A stretch of 64,000 nt of DNA, from NCBI RefSeq assembly GCF_000821185.2, contig NZ_CP050855.1:1736001-1800000 (forward strand), in the 5' to 3' direction. Below the pieces are notes generated by a model. The model did not search any database. It had not been told where the DNA came from and worked only from the letters and a program-made list of their open reading frames with translations. A program made the position numbers and the translations under genes. The DNA comes from Serratia symbiotica. Its GTDB lineage: Bacteria > Pseudomonadota > Gammaproteobacteria > Enterobacterales > Enterobacteriaceae. Below are positions 23,511-32,178 of the stretch, in pieces. Positions within the stretch are counted from its first letter, which is position 1, and each line of letters opens with the position of its first letter.

Positions 23511-23610
23511 AGAACCTATCCCAGTAGACGTACCGCGTACAGGAAGTCTGTGAGGAGGGGGAGCACTGCCCAGGTACAAAATGGCAAATAAAATAGCCTA
23601 ATGGGATAAA
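23511..23610 (+). repeat. MITE-like dispersed repeat, copy 1 (internally shortened)
   Basis: About 100 bp with imperfect terminal inverted repeats: AACCTATCCCAGTAG at the left and CTAATGGGATA at the right. It shares GAGCACTGCCCAGGT, AAAATGGCAAA and the ends with copies at 56093 and 59573, but lacks about 45 bp after the left end. No coding capacity. Confidence 0.75.
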
Positions 23611-23981
23611 TTCTTATATCACGCTGGCATGGGCAGGGAACGGCTTGCACCACTCATTTGTCGCTCTCGGGCCTAACATCGTGAGCATCCTCAGCCCCGG
23701 CTTATTGCCCTAAACAGGGATTTGTTATTGGATTTGATTTTTTTAGTTACAAAAGTGGTTTTTAACATTAATTGCAACCAATAATATCCTGACAGTCGCC
23801 ATGAGCCGATCAATGTGTATTCAGGCAACCGATGATAACTCACTTTTCGTTAAAGCTTTATTAACAAAAGGGAGTGGGTTGCCACTCATGGTTGGTTCTC
23901 TTCATCAACTTTACCTGGGGTACACCCAATAAATTCTTTTACTTGCAAGTAAAAGAATTTATACACAAGAGACTTTATTTA
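23611..23981. promoter_or_regulatory. mqo upstream region with two large hairpins
   Basis: No gene was recognised here. Two structures stand out. A long imperfect inverted repeat runs 23824-23883: GGCAACC, ACTC, CTTTT, GTTAA on the left pair with TTAAC, AAAAG, GAGT, GGTTGCC on the right. A perfect 34-bp palindrome follows at 23929-23962, centred on ACTTGCAAGT, only 19 bases before the mqo ATG. They may be operators, mRNA leader hairpins or remnants of an inserted element. Confidence 0.65.
23929..23962. repeat. Perfect 34-bp palindrome upstream of mqo
   Basis: Each 17-base arm is the exact reverse complement of the other with no spacer; the centre is ACTTG|CAAGT and the arms are AT-rich. It ends 19 bases before the mqo start, so in mRNA a 15-16 bp stem would stand right next to the ribosome binding region. 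Confidence 0.95.
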
Positions 23982-25559
23982 ATGAGAAAATTACTCGTTC
24001 TGATCTTCTGTCTAAACCTGTTTGGCGTCACGCAACAGGTTGCAGCGGAAGAGAATAAAACCGTCGATGTTGTGTTAATCGGTGGCGGCATCATGAGCGC
24101 CACCTTGGGTACCTACTTGCATGAGTTGGAACCGACCTGGACTATTAACATGTATGAACGTTTGAATGGCGTGGCGGAAGAAAGCTCCAACGGCTGGAAT
24201 AACGCCGGTACCGGGCACTCTGCATTCTGTGAAATGAATTATACCCCGGAAAAAGCCGATGGCACCATCGATATCAGTAAAGCCATTGGCATTAACGAAT
24301 CTTTCGAAATCTCTCGCCAGTTTTGGTCTTATCAGGTGAAAAATAACGTCCTGAAAGATCCAAAATCCTTTATTAATAATGTGCCGCACATGAGCTTTGT
24401 CTGGGGTGACGACAATGTCAATTACCTACGCAAACGCTACGCAGCGCTGCAACACAGCACCTTGTTCCGAGGTATGGAATACTCAGAAGACACCAACCAG
24501 ATCAAACAGTGGGTGCCGCTGGTGATGGATGGCCGCGACGCGGCACAAAAAGTTGCCGCCACTCGTATGCCGTTGGGTACCGATGTCAACTTCGGTGTGA
24601 TCACCCATCAGTTGGTTGCTGCACTGAGCCAGAGCGACAAGTTCACATTAAACCTAAAGCACGAAGTCCGCGATATCAAACGCAATGCTGACAACACCTG
24701 GCGCGTAACTGTGGCCGATCTGAGCCACGACGGTAAAGCCACCACCGTTAATGCCAAGTTCGTCTTTATCGGTGCTGGTGGGGCTGCGCTAACGCTGCTG
24801 CAAAAATCTGGCATTCCAGAAGCAGACGGCTACGGCGGTTTCCCCGTCGGCGGTCAGTTCCTGGTAGCCACCAACCCTGAAGTGGCCAATCAGCACCTGG
24901 CTAAAGTTTACGGCTTGGCCAGCGTAGGTTCACCGCCGATGTCGGTGCCACATTTAGATACCCGCATGCTGGATGGCAAACGCGTGCTGCTGTTTGGGCC
25001 TTTCGCCACCTCCTCCAGCAAATTCCTGAAAAATGGCTCCATATTCGATCTGCTGCACTCCTTGAACACCTCAAACATAATCCCGATGATCCACGTTGGC
25101 CTGGATAATTTCGATCTAGTGAAATATTTGGTTGGCCAACTGATGATGAACGACGATGATCGCTTAGCGACACTACAAGAGTACTATCCACAAGCCAACA
25201 AGCAAGACTGGACGCTGTGGACCGCAGACCAGCGTGTGCAGATCATCAAGAAAGACGCTAATAAAGGCGGTGTGCTACAGTTTGGCACTGAAGTCGTCAG
25301 TGCTGAAGACGGCAGTATCGCTGCTCTGCTTGGTGCCTCGCCGGGCGCATCAACCGCAGCGCCAATCATGCTGCACCTAATGGAGAAAGTGTTTAAAGAT
25401 AAGGTAGCAACGCCGCAATGGCAGAGTAAACTGGAAGAGATCATCCCGTCTTATGGCAAAAAGCTGAACGGCGACGTTGAAATGACCAACAAAATCCGTA
25501 GCTATACCAGCAGTGTGCTGGGTCTGAACTACATTGAAGTAGAGCCAGAAGCGAACTAA
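23982..25559 (+). CDS. mqo: Malate:quinone oxidoreductase
   Basis: 525 residues from the ATG at 23982. An upstream in-frame start at 23874 would put the 34-bp palindrome inside the gene and add 36 non-homologous residues. The first ~22 residues look like a signal peptide (MRKLLVLIF...VAA), as in the Mqo branch of several enterics. The FAD motif '[16 protein letters not shown]' follows at ~28-43. Mqo oxidises malate to oxaloacetate and passes electrons to quinone at the inner membrane. The shine-dalgarno-like AAGAGA before the ATG is weak. Together with maeA the window encodes two malate-consuming enzymes. Confidence 0.92.
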   Translation: MRKLLVLIFCLNLFGVTQQVAAEENKTVDVVLIGGGIMSATLGTYLHELEPTWTINMYERLNGVAEESSNGWNNAGTGHSAFCEMNYTPEKADGTIDISKAIGINESFEISRQFWSYQVKNNVLKDPKSFINNVPHMSFVWGDDNVNYLRKRYAALQHSTLFRGMEYSEDTNQIKQWVPLVMDGRDAAQKVAATRMPLGTDVNFGVITHQLVAALSQSDKFTLNLKHEVRDIKRNADNTWRVTVADLSHDGKATTVNAKFVFIGAGGAALTLLQKSGIPEADGYGGFPVGGQFLVATNPEVANQHLAKVYGLASVGSPPMSVPHLDTRMLDGKRVLLFGPFATSSSKFLKNGSIFDLLHSLNTSNIIPMIHVGLDNFDLVKYLVGQLMMNDDDRLATLQEYYPQANKQDWTLWTADQRVQIIKKDANKGGVLQFGTEVVSAEDGSIAALLGASPGASTAAPIMLHLMEKVFKDKVATPQWQSKLEEIIPSYGKKLNGDVEMTNKIRSYTSSVLGLNYIEVEPEAN

Positions 25560-25580
25560 TCCTGGTCACCTTCTGCTGCA

Positions 25581-25612
25581 AAGGCCGCTCGCTTGTCGTG
25601 CGGCTTTTTGTT
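25581..25612 (+). terminator. Rho-independent terminator after mqo
   Basis: GCCGCTCG pairs with CGTGCGGC (one mismatch) and is followed by TTTTTG. It lies about 25 bases after the mqo stop. Confidence 0.7.
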
Positions 25613-25710
25613 TCAATGGCCCCATAGAGTAGGAGGCGAAGCCTGTACATAAATTTGTGTAATTACCTGATTTTGATATGTTCAACCCAGCATCAAATGA
25701 AAGTTAATTT

Positions 25711-25937
25711 ATGGGCGAAAAACAGATGCAGGCTCTGGCTAATGAACTGGCCAAAAATATCAAACCTCCTGAGGATCTCAACTCGTTCGATCGCTTACTG
25801 AAAAAATCAGCCCAAATCCGCAGCCAATACCCGTAACGGCTATGCAGCAAAGCGCGTAAGCACCAGTGATGGCACACTGGAACTGCGTACTCCCCGCGAT
25901 CGCGACAGCTCCTTTGAACCACTGCGGGTAAAGAAAA
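25711..25937 (+). pseudogene. IS256-family transposase remnant
   Basis: The first ~33 codons ('MGEKQMQALANELAKN', then 'SFDRLLKK') match the start of IS256-family transposases. Then the frame changes and the next recognisable stretch is 'RNGYAAKRV...DGTLELRTPRDRD' and 'SFEPLRVKK', with about 30 residues lost in between. The catalytic domain is absent. The fragment ends abruptly at ~25937 where the IS3 remnant begins, so one element probably landed in, or recombined with, the other. Confidence 0.8.
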
Positions 25938-26615
25938 GCCCCATGATTTTCATCAGGCGTTCAACGGTACATCGTGCAACACTGAAGTCCTCACGGAGTC
26001 ACTGACGCCAGACTTTTCGTGCCCCATAGACGCGGTAATTTTCTTCGTAAACGCGTTTTATCTCCTGGCTGATTTGACCATCACGCTTTTCTCGTTGACA
26101 ACATTTTTCAGGATGCAGCCGGCGTTGCTGATGCCAGTAATATGTCGACGGGGCAATATCCAGCTCGCGACATACCGGCCCGACCCCGTGTGTGCCACTC
26201 AGGCGCTGCATAAGTGGCATTATTTTTTCCAGTGGCGGTCAAGCAAAATAAGCGGAGGCCTGGCGCAATATGTCATTGCTGCGGCGCAGTTCCCGATTCT
26301 CACGTTCCAGCTCTCTTAAAGGTTGGCGTTTATCGCTAGTAAGTCCCCCATCATCAGAACTTATGGGGGACACATCACCACGAACGTCAGTTCTGTGCTG
26401 CCGCAACCAGGCCTGAAGGATATCGTAATGGCAACCAATTTTTGATGAGATGGCACAAATGGCACCCGGCTCAGAGTCATATTCACCACGATGTTCAAGA
26501 ATCATGCTGACGGCAGGTTCACATCACTCTAGCGGATAACGGTTTGCTGATTTTGATTTCATTTAGGATCTCCTTTCACTGCGAGTTTAGTCTCCAAGAA
26601 ACCCGGTGCGGTTCA
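25938..26615 (-). mobile_element. IS3-family element remnant, copy A (orfA plus start of orfB)
   Basis: The outer end is preserved: the minus strand begins TGAACCGCACCGGGTTTC at 26615, a typical IS3-group terminal repeat. orfA starts at ATG 26562 with AGGAG before it, has an early in-frame stop after 12 codons and ends 'RRSNDILRQASAYFA'. The orfB part shows 'PSTYYWHQQRRLHPEK' and 'RVYEENYRVYGARKVW', then a TGA in place of a leucine codon, then 'SVARCTVERLMKIMGL'. The DDE catalytic region is missing. Not functional on its own. Confidence 0.85.
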
Positions 26616-26640
26616 GTTAGACTCCATACATGGCGCACAT

Positions 26641-26671
26641 AAAAAAGCGTCCAATGACGTTCATTGGGCGC
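26641..26671 (-). terminator. Terminator of the fimbrial operon
   Basis: On the minus strand GCGCCCAATGA and TCATTGGACGC form an 11-bp stem with one mismatch and a 3-base loop, followed by TTTTTT. It lies 22 bases past the adhesin stop. Confidence 0.85.
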
Positions 26672-26693
26672 TAGAAGGGAGTGCTAACCGAGA

Positions 26694-27737
26694 CTACTTG
26701 AAGGTCACGTCGATATTCGCCGAGGCAGTGAAGGGGCCAACCTTTGGATCATTGCTTAGCCACTGCAAGCTGGCGATAAAGTTTTTCTCAACACGGGTGC
26801 CATCGATCAGACCCAGATCTACCGGGGTGTTCATCATGATCGGTGTCTCCGGCGTTTCCTCCTGCGAGATATAAATACCGAAGCCGCTGTCGCGGGTCGG
26901 CAGGATCACACTGTTGTCCTGAACCGGGTAGGTGGAACTGAAGCTAGCCTGTAGCGTTTCACCCTGGCAATCCTGGCCGCTCTCAGGGCCAGACATGTTA
27001 GCAGCAATAGAGAATGGCATCTGTTTTTCAATCTTACCCACTACCGCTTTCAGTTGCGGAATAGCGCCAAAATCCACACTGGCCCCCCCATTGGCCATCA
27101 CAGTAATTGTCGGGTTACAGGAAATAAACTGAATATTGCCCAGCCCAGAAATATAGGCGTTAAAATTACTATTCGGCTTAGTGTTCAAGCCCAATACGCC
27201 ATCGACCTGAAAAACCGAATACGCATTGTTGTCTTCGATCTTACCGCCCGGTGGCGGCGGGTTGCCAGTGGCCTTGATATAAACGGCGTAGGAGACTGTC
27301 ACCGACAGCGACTGTGCTGGCGGCTGGCATTTGCCTTGGCTGTCGCGGTTGCACGCAGTGCCAGGGCCTACGCTCTGTTTCAGCCCCTTGACCGGTTTGA
27401 TATCCACGCTGTTATAGGTCACGCCGACTTCGAGCGAATTGTGGATCTTCCCCATACGCGCCTCGGGATCCCAATGCAAAAAGGCATCTTCCCCTTGAGG
27501 GTGATTCCGATCATCTACACACTGAAATGTCGAGGTATAAGTCTGCGAACGCCAGAGCAACGTACCGGGCTTGGTGTTGGCAGTGGAGACCTTGATCGGC
27601 TTATCCAGCACGATGTCCTGGCGGATGTTGCCACTCTGTTTGCACGACAGCGCGTAACTGTTCTGCGAGACAGCCCCCAGCGTGACGAGCAGCCCAGTCG
27701 CTAGCCCCAAGTGTTTATATTTTGACAAAGATGACAT
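26694..27737 (-). CDS. Fimbrial tip adhesin
   Basis: 347 residues with a signal peptide ending near 'SQNSYALSC'. Length, position as last gene after the usher, and a two-part build (N-terminal putative receptor domain with several cysteines, e.g. 'GPGTACNRDSQGKC'; C-terminal pilin-like domain ending 'GPFTASANIDVTFK') fit a chaperone-usher tip adhesin such as MrkD or FimH. The receptor cannot be inferred. It begins two bases after the usher stop with AAGGA overlapping the usher end, so the two are translationally coupled. No disruption seen. Confidence 0.8.
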   Translation of the reverse strand: MSSLSKYKHLGLATGLLVTLGAVSQNSYALSCKQSGNIRQDIVLDKPIKVSTANTKPGTLLWRSQTYTSTFQCVDDRNHPQGEDAFLHWDPEARMGKIHNSLEVGVTYNSVDIKPVKGLKQSVGPGTACNRDSQGKCQPPAQSLSVTVSYAVYIKATGNPPPPGGKIEDNNAYSVFQVDGVLGLNTKPNSNFNAYISGLGNIQFISCNPTITVMANGGASVDFGAIPQLKAVVGKIEKQMPFSIAANMSGPESGQDCQGETLQASFSSTYPVQDNSVILPTRDSGFGIYISQEETPETPIMMNTPVDLGLIDGTRVEKNFIASLQWLSNDPKVGPFTASANIDVTFK

Positions 27738-27739
27738 GT

Positions 27740-30355
27740 TTATTCCTTGTGCGGTTTTCCGCAGCTCAATGACAGTTCCTGATAGCCCATCAACTGTTTG
27801 GTGGCAGGTTGCAGATCTGGCACCAACAGCGAGCAGCTTTCGCCGATATCACTGCCCCATTTCACCAACAGACGATCCCCTGCCAAGACACCGGAAATAT
27901 AAATATCGCCATTGGTACCCACGATACCGTTATTTTTACCATCGGCGTTAAATACGTTAGCACCGATCGGCGGCACACTACCGTCTGCCATTTTGCTGTG
28001 TACCAGCAGGCTCTGGCCAGTATGGGTCTCAAACTTCACGCGGGCGATCGCGCCGTAAGTCGGCACTACATCTCTTGCCGCCATCGGGATATCCAGGCCG
28101 TTGCCGATATCCTCGGTGCGCAGCGCCACCCGATTATGGCGGTAAGGCGAAGCGGAGGTCATCACCGCATAGCCGAAGCGGTCGATGGCTACCCCCGGCT
28201 GATTTTCCAAGCGAACCCCTTTGGCGTCCTTGGCTTCTACCAACACAAAGCTATTCTGCAACGGCTGGGTCAAGGTCACGCCGCCAGCGTGAGCCACGAT
28301 GCCCCCCGCTACCCTCAGTGAAGACTGCTGGTAACCGTTGCTGTAGCTGTAACCGGCATTGACTGTACCTATGCTGCTCTGGTAGCCGATATTGGCAGAA
28401 GTTATCTGGCCGGAGTGGCGATCGTGCCCGCTCTGCACTGAATAATTCAACCGATTATCGTCCAGCGCAGTACCGTTCAAGCCAGCACTATAGGTGTTGC
28501 CGCTCTGTTTGCTGTGGCCAGCATTGAAGCTGGCGCTCATATCAGACGAATCCTTGCTGAAGAAACTGAACGGGATCGATACGATCAAGTTGACGCTGTG
28601 ATCCTCGTAACCGTAGTTACTGCGGTTGTCCTGATAGAACACACCATAGCTGATATTTTTATAACTGCTGTTAAAACCAACCTGCACCGAGCGATCCTCG
28701 CCAGAGCCGCCCCAGTAGGACTGATTACTGAGGTTGGCGTACAACGTTGAACTGCCAGCGATACGTTGGTTGACAGACAGCTCCACACGCTGGCGTTTGT
28801 TTCTAAAGCGGTGAGTATAATAGGTACGACGACGTGACTCAGCCCAATCTGGTACGCCCAGATTGCGGTCAGTTTCGTCGTAATAACTATTATGGTAATA
28901 GCCATCTTCATAGCGATCGCGCTCGGCCACGGCATCAGTGAAATCGTAATAACCTGAAGTCGAATAACGGTAGCCGGCGATCTGGAATTCAGTACCCCAG
29001 TCGTTAAGCGATTTGGAATACAGGAAGCGGAAACTTTCTCCCTGTTTGTCGTCACCATTGACCAAATGGGTGTCAGAATACGACATATCAAAGGAGAGTG
29101 CTCCCCAGTTGCCAAGGTTTTTACCCAACCCTACCACCGCCGAACGGTAGTTTTCCGCCACCAGCCCCCCCCCATAGGGAGTGACGTCAAACGTCATACC
29201 GTGCGATAAGGTGCCCTGCATAAACTTTGGCTGATAACGGCTGCTGCCATCATGGTATTTACCGACAGTCAACTGATAGTTCCATAGCCCTTCACGCAGC
29301 ATATTCGGCACCGAAGAGAACGGCACGACGAAGCTACTGATCGCCCCGTTAGCCTCGATCACCATGACGTCCAGGTTACCGCTCAAGGTGCTAGGGAAAA
29401 TATCCGTCAGCGCAAATGGGCCAGGTGGCACATTGGTACTATATATTGTGTAACCATTCTGGCGGATCTCAACGCGGGCATTGCTCGATGCCACGCCACG
29501 TACCACCGGCGCATAACCGCGTTGGCTTTCAGGCAGCATGTCGTTGGAGCTTGATAGCTGCACGCCACGAAACTGAATGCTGTCAAATACCTCCTTGTGG
29601 GTGCTGGACTGGCCGATCACCAAACGGCTACGCAGGGGAACGATGTCGGTTTCCGCCCAACTGGAAATATTGTTCCAGTGCGCTCTTACGCCAGATTGCT
29701 GGTTCATCGCGGAGTTATTGCGTAAACGCCAATCGCCCAGATTCAGACCACTGTTCAAGCCCAGGAAGTAATAATCAGCGGTTTTACCATTCTGAGTGTT
29801 GCTGTAACGGTTATGATTGCCGCTGAAATTGTAATTGACAAAGCCCGCATTGATGCCGCGATCATAGACCTTTGGCGGGATAGCGCCCTGCGGACGCGGC
29901 ACTAAAAAAACCTGTGGCACATCCAGATCTATCCGCTGGATAGCGGCATCATAGCTCAACTTGGCACCTGATATTTGTTGCGACAACGCGTAACACTGCG
30001 TCATAGTCAAGTCGTCCGGCAGCTTAACCCCATAATCCTGATAATCTTGCGCCATCAGGCAAGGAACCACGGGTGTATCTTTGGCTACTTTTTTAAATTC
30101 AATATCGCGGTGGTCAATGCGCTGCCCATTCAGATAAATATCAAACGGATATTTACCCGGCAGAATATCATCGCCACTATCCAGGGCGGTTACCTGAGCA
30201 ACGTTATCATCACCATGGATGAAAGAGGTATTGAACTGCTCCTCCGCCATGGCCAAATGAGAGAATGAAAATGGCACAGCAGAAAAATAGATTATACCAT
30301 TAATAAGCCTGGCCAAATAACCTGGTGTGGAGGTTGTTATTTTTTTACGTGCCAT
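27740..30355 (-). CDS. Fimbrial outer-membrane usher
   Basis: 871 residues from the ATG at 30355; an ATG nine bases earlier has AAGGG directly against it, leaving no spacing. The signal region ends near 'SHLAMAEEQFN'. Family features in order: N-terminal periplasmic domain with 'FNTSFIHGDD' and 'GKYPFDIYLNGQ', the large beta-barrel, the plug/middle region ('RGVASSNARVEIRQNGYTIY' followed by 'VPPGPFALTDIFPS'), and the C-terminal domains with 'PPIGANVFN'. It exports and assembles the subunits of this operon. Apparently intact, unlike several other accessory genes here. Confidence 0.93.
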   Translation of the reverse strand: MARKKITTSTPGYLARLINGIIYFSAVPFSFSHLAMAEEQFNTSFIHGDDNVAQVTALDSGDDILPGKYPFDIYLNGQRIDHRDIEFKKVAKDTPVVPCLMAQDYQDYGVKLPDDLTMTQCYALSQQISGAKLSYDAAIQRIDLDVPQVFLVPRPQGAIPPKVYDRGINAGFVNYNFSGNHNRYSNTQNGKTADYYFLGLNSGLNLGDWRLRNNSAMNQQSGVRAHWNNISSWAETDIVPLRSRLVIGQSSTHKEVFDSIQFRGVQLSSSNDMLPESQRGYAPVVRGVASSNARVEIRQNGYTIYSTNVPPGPFALTDIFPSTLSGNLDVMVIEANGAISSFVVPFSSVPNMLREGLWNYQLTVGKYHDGSSRYQPKFMQGTLSHGMTFDVTPYGGGLVAENYRSAVVGLGKNLGNWGALSFDMSYSDTHLVNGDDKQGESFRFLYSKSLNDWGTEFQIAGYRYSTSGYYDFTDAVAERDRYEDGYYHNSYYDETDRNLGVPDWAESRRRTYYTHRFRNKRQRVELSVNQRIAGSSTLYANLSNQSYWGGSGEDRSVQVGFNSSYKNISYGVFYQDNRSNYGYEDHSVNLIVSIPFSFFSKDSSDMSASFNAGHSKQSGNTYSAGLNGTALDDNRLNYSVQSGHDRHSGQITSANIGYQSSIGTVNAGYSYSNGYQQSSLRVAGGIVAHAGGVTLTQPLQNSFVLVEAKDAKGVRLENQPGVAIDRFGYAVMTSASPYRHNRVALRTEDIGNGLDIPMAARDVVPTYGAIARVKFETHTGQSLLVHSKMADGSVPPIGANVFNADGKNNGIVGTNGDIYISGVLAGDRLLVKWGSDIGESCSLLVPDLQPATKQLMGYQELSLSCGKPHKE

Positions 30356-30381
30356 TTTTATCATCCCTTAAAATGTTTCAA

Positions 30382-31065
30382 TCAATGTATAGCAATATTT
30401 TTAATTTCCGTGTAACCACCGTAGTCATTGATATAAGTGAATGACATATTATTGGCCGACTGCGCGCCCTGAGGCAGAGACACCCGCAGACTATCGTGCG
30501 GCTTAACCATATCAGCATTCACTGTCCAGCTTTTGCCGCCGCTTTTCAGCATTAGCTTACCCAAGGTGACATGCAGTGGCCCCTCATTGGTTACCAGCAA
30601 ATTGCCGCCTTGATGCTGCCACTTCAACGCTTCCGCCTGCTGTTGCAGATTGGTCTTTAGCGAATCCGGGCGGTAAAGCAATTTTATGCGAGTACGGATC
30701 GCCACCTGCAATACGTTCTCCTGCTTAGGTGTCGGTGGTATTTCCTGTACGTTGACCCAAAATAGAGATTCTTTGTCCTGGGGTAACCCGCTGCCCGAAT
30801 AGATAAAACGCAAAATAGCCTCTTTTTTGGTCGCCAGTTTTAAAATCGGTGGCGTCACGACGATCGGCAAATTTTTCGGCATCTGGCTGGCATCCCCCGT
30901 GTCCAGCCAAGTTTGCACCATGTAGGTGTCGTCGCTGTCATTGCTGATTGAAAGCGATGCTGATTTACTTGTGCTATTATAAATTACACGCGTTGCATTG
31001 ACCTGAATACCGGCAAAAGCATGAATGGAAAACGCGAATAAAATATAAGAAAGAAACTTTTTCAT
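30382..31065 (-). CDS. Periplasmic fimbrial chaperone
   Basis: 227 residues with a short signal peptide (to about 'IHAFAG'). PapD-type features: 'ATRVIYNSTSKSASLSISN' G1-strand opening, 'PPILKLATKKEAILRFIYSG', and the conserved 'SLFWVNVQEIPP' segment with basic residues that cap subunit C-termini. It holds fimbrial subunits by donor-strand complementation before delivery to the usher. It lies between subunit and usher genes (gaps 66 and 26 bases). Confidence 0.92.
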   Translation of the reverse strand: MKKFLSYILFAFSIHAFAGIQVNATRVIYNSTSKSASLSISNDSDDTYMVQTWLDTGDASQMPKNLPIVVTPPILKLATKKEAILRFIYSGSGLPQDKESLFWVNVQEIPPTPKQENVLQVAIRTRIKLLYRPDSLKTNLQQQAEALKWQHQGGNLLVTNEGPLHVTLGKLMLKSGGKSWTVNADMVKPHDSLRVSLPQGAQSANNMSFTYINDYGGYTEIKNIAIH

Positions 31066-31131
31066 CGGGATATCTCAACTCTCAGAATTTAGCCGTCCTT
31101 GGCTAATAACGCTCGCTATACTACACAAAAA

Positions 31132-31659
31132 TTATTTGTATGCGATGGTGAAGGTAGCGTTAGAGTTTGCCTGACCAGCAGTGATCTGGTTCTGGTAAGA
31201 TTTATAACGAGCGCGCAGGTTGAACGTCGCAGTGCCGGGCTTGTCACCGCCGCTGGTAACAGTCACCTCAGCTGGCCCCGTCACTTCCTGAGAGATTGGC
31301 AGAGTTTCGCCTTTGTTATTCAGGATTTCAACGCCAACACCAACAGCGCCACCAGTCACAGCCAACAGGTCTGGGTGGCCAGCCGGGGTGTTGCCATCAA
31401 AACGCAGGGTGTAGTTACCTTCGTCACATTTTTCCAGGCTAATATCAAACGCTTTATCGCCACTGGCAGAACCAGCAGTTGGGAATGCGGTAGTAGGGTA
31501 TTTACCCAGGAAAACTTCTTTACTTTGGTCTTTATCAACAATCTTACAGGTAGACTGTACAATTTCGCCGGTGAATTTTACGTTACCATTGGCGGCCATT
31601 GCGTTGCAGGCAACAGCAGACAATACCAGTGTAGCCACAGGCAATAATAATTTTTTCAT
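31132..31659 (-). CDS. Major fimbrial subunit (FimA-like)
   Basis: 175 residues from the ATG at 31659; a second in-frame ATG two codons upstream is directly attached to GGAG, whereas the chosen one has a 6-base spacing. A signal peptide ends near 'CNAMAANG'. The mature part starts 'VKFTGEIVQSTCKI' with its disulfide partner in 'LEKCDEG', and ends with the alternating 'NATFTIAYK' strand and penultimate tyrosine expected of chaperone-bound pilins. First and probably most highly expressed gene of the leftward fimbrial operon. Confidence 0.9.
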   Translation of the reverse strand: MKKLLLPVATLVLSAVACNAMAANGNVKFTGEIVQSTCKIVDKDQSKEVFLGKYPTTAFPTAGSASGDKAFDISLEKCDEGNYTLRFDGNTPAGHPDLLAVTGGAVGVGVEILNNKGETLPISQEVTGPAEVTVTSGGDKPGTATFNLRARYKSYQNQITAGQANSNATFTIAYK

Positions 31660-32178
31660 TTTCATCTCCGTAGAAAAATATAAAAAAATAAAAGAATCAA
31701 TTCAATGACGGGCTTATATATCCGAAACTGAATATACACATGTCGATAGCATTCCTTGCTGATAAAGAGGGTGCAGCCTTGATGAATCCATTTCGCAACG
31801 TAATATTAGGACACGACGATTCTTATTGATAAATCGTTTATAACATTTATAACCCTTCTCTTGATAGATATAAACTATCAAAAAACACCTATAGATCAAT
31901 ATTGACGATTCATGTGAATGAGAATAGTCTGTGTATAAAAGTTCATATAGCGATTAATTTGTCATTAAGGCGAGAAAATCAGGATATCATACCGGTAATT
32001 TACTTTTTGTTACATTTAGAAGCATTTTAACTTGAGAAATTAATGCACATCGCATGTGCCTGTTAGCAGCACCTGGTCATCCGGCTGCTATGAATAGGAA
32101 AATCACCTATTCATAGCAGGTTTATTATTTTTTTAAATTTAAATCAACAATTTAAATACAAATCTAAGGTTTGTAAAA
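31660..32178. promoter_or_regulatory. Divergent control region between the fimbrial operon and the EAL/LuxR pair
   Basis: 519 AT-rich bases without a recognisable gene. It must carry the promoter of the leftward fimbrial operon and that of the rightward EAL/LuxR pair. Small dyads are visible: TTGATAG/CTATCAA at 31861-31881 and TCAATATTGA at 31896-31905, possible regulator sites. No pair of inverted repeats that would suggest a FimS-type invertible switch was found. A strong terminator-like hairpin lies near its right end. Confidence 0.55.
32085..32136 (+). terminator. Strong hairpin plus T-run in the leader of the EAL gene
   Basis: CTGCTATGAATAGG (32085-32098) and CCTATTCATAGCAG (32106-32119) form a perfect 14-bp stem with a 7-base loop, then GTTTATTATTTTTTTT. 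This is a model rho-independent terminator on the plus strand, yet no gene ends just before it; the next gene starts at 32179. It is either an attenuator or the 3' end of an unannotated small RNA. Confidence 0.8.

Noticed and set aside
23611..23720. Missing second arm of ERIC beyond the MITE-like repeat
   Set aside because: A faint TTCTTATAT stretch was considered, but it does not follow the ERIC consensus closely enough to claim.
31660..32178. Phase-variable invertible promoter (FimS type) for the fimbrial operon
   Set aside because: No pair of longer inverted repeats flanking a promoter-sized segment and no FimB/FimE recombinase gene in the window.
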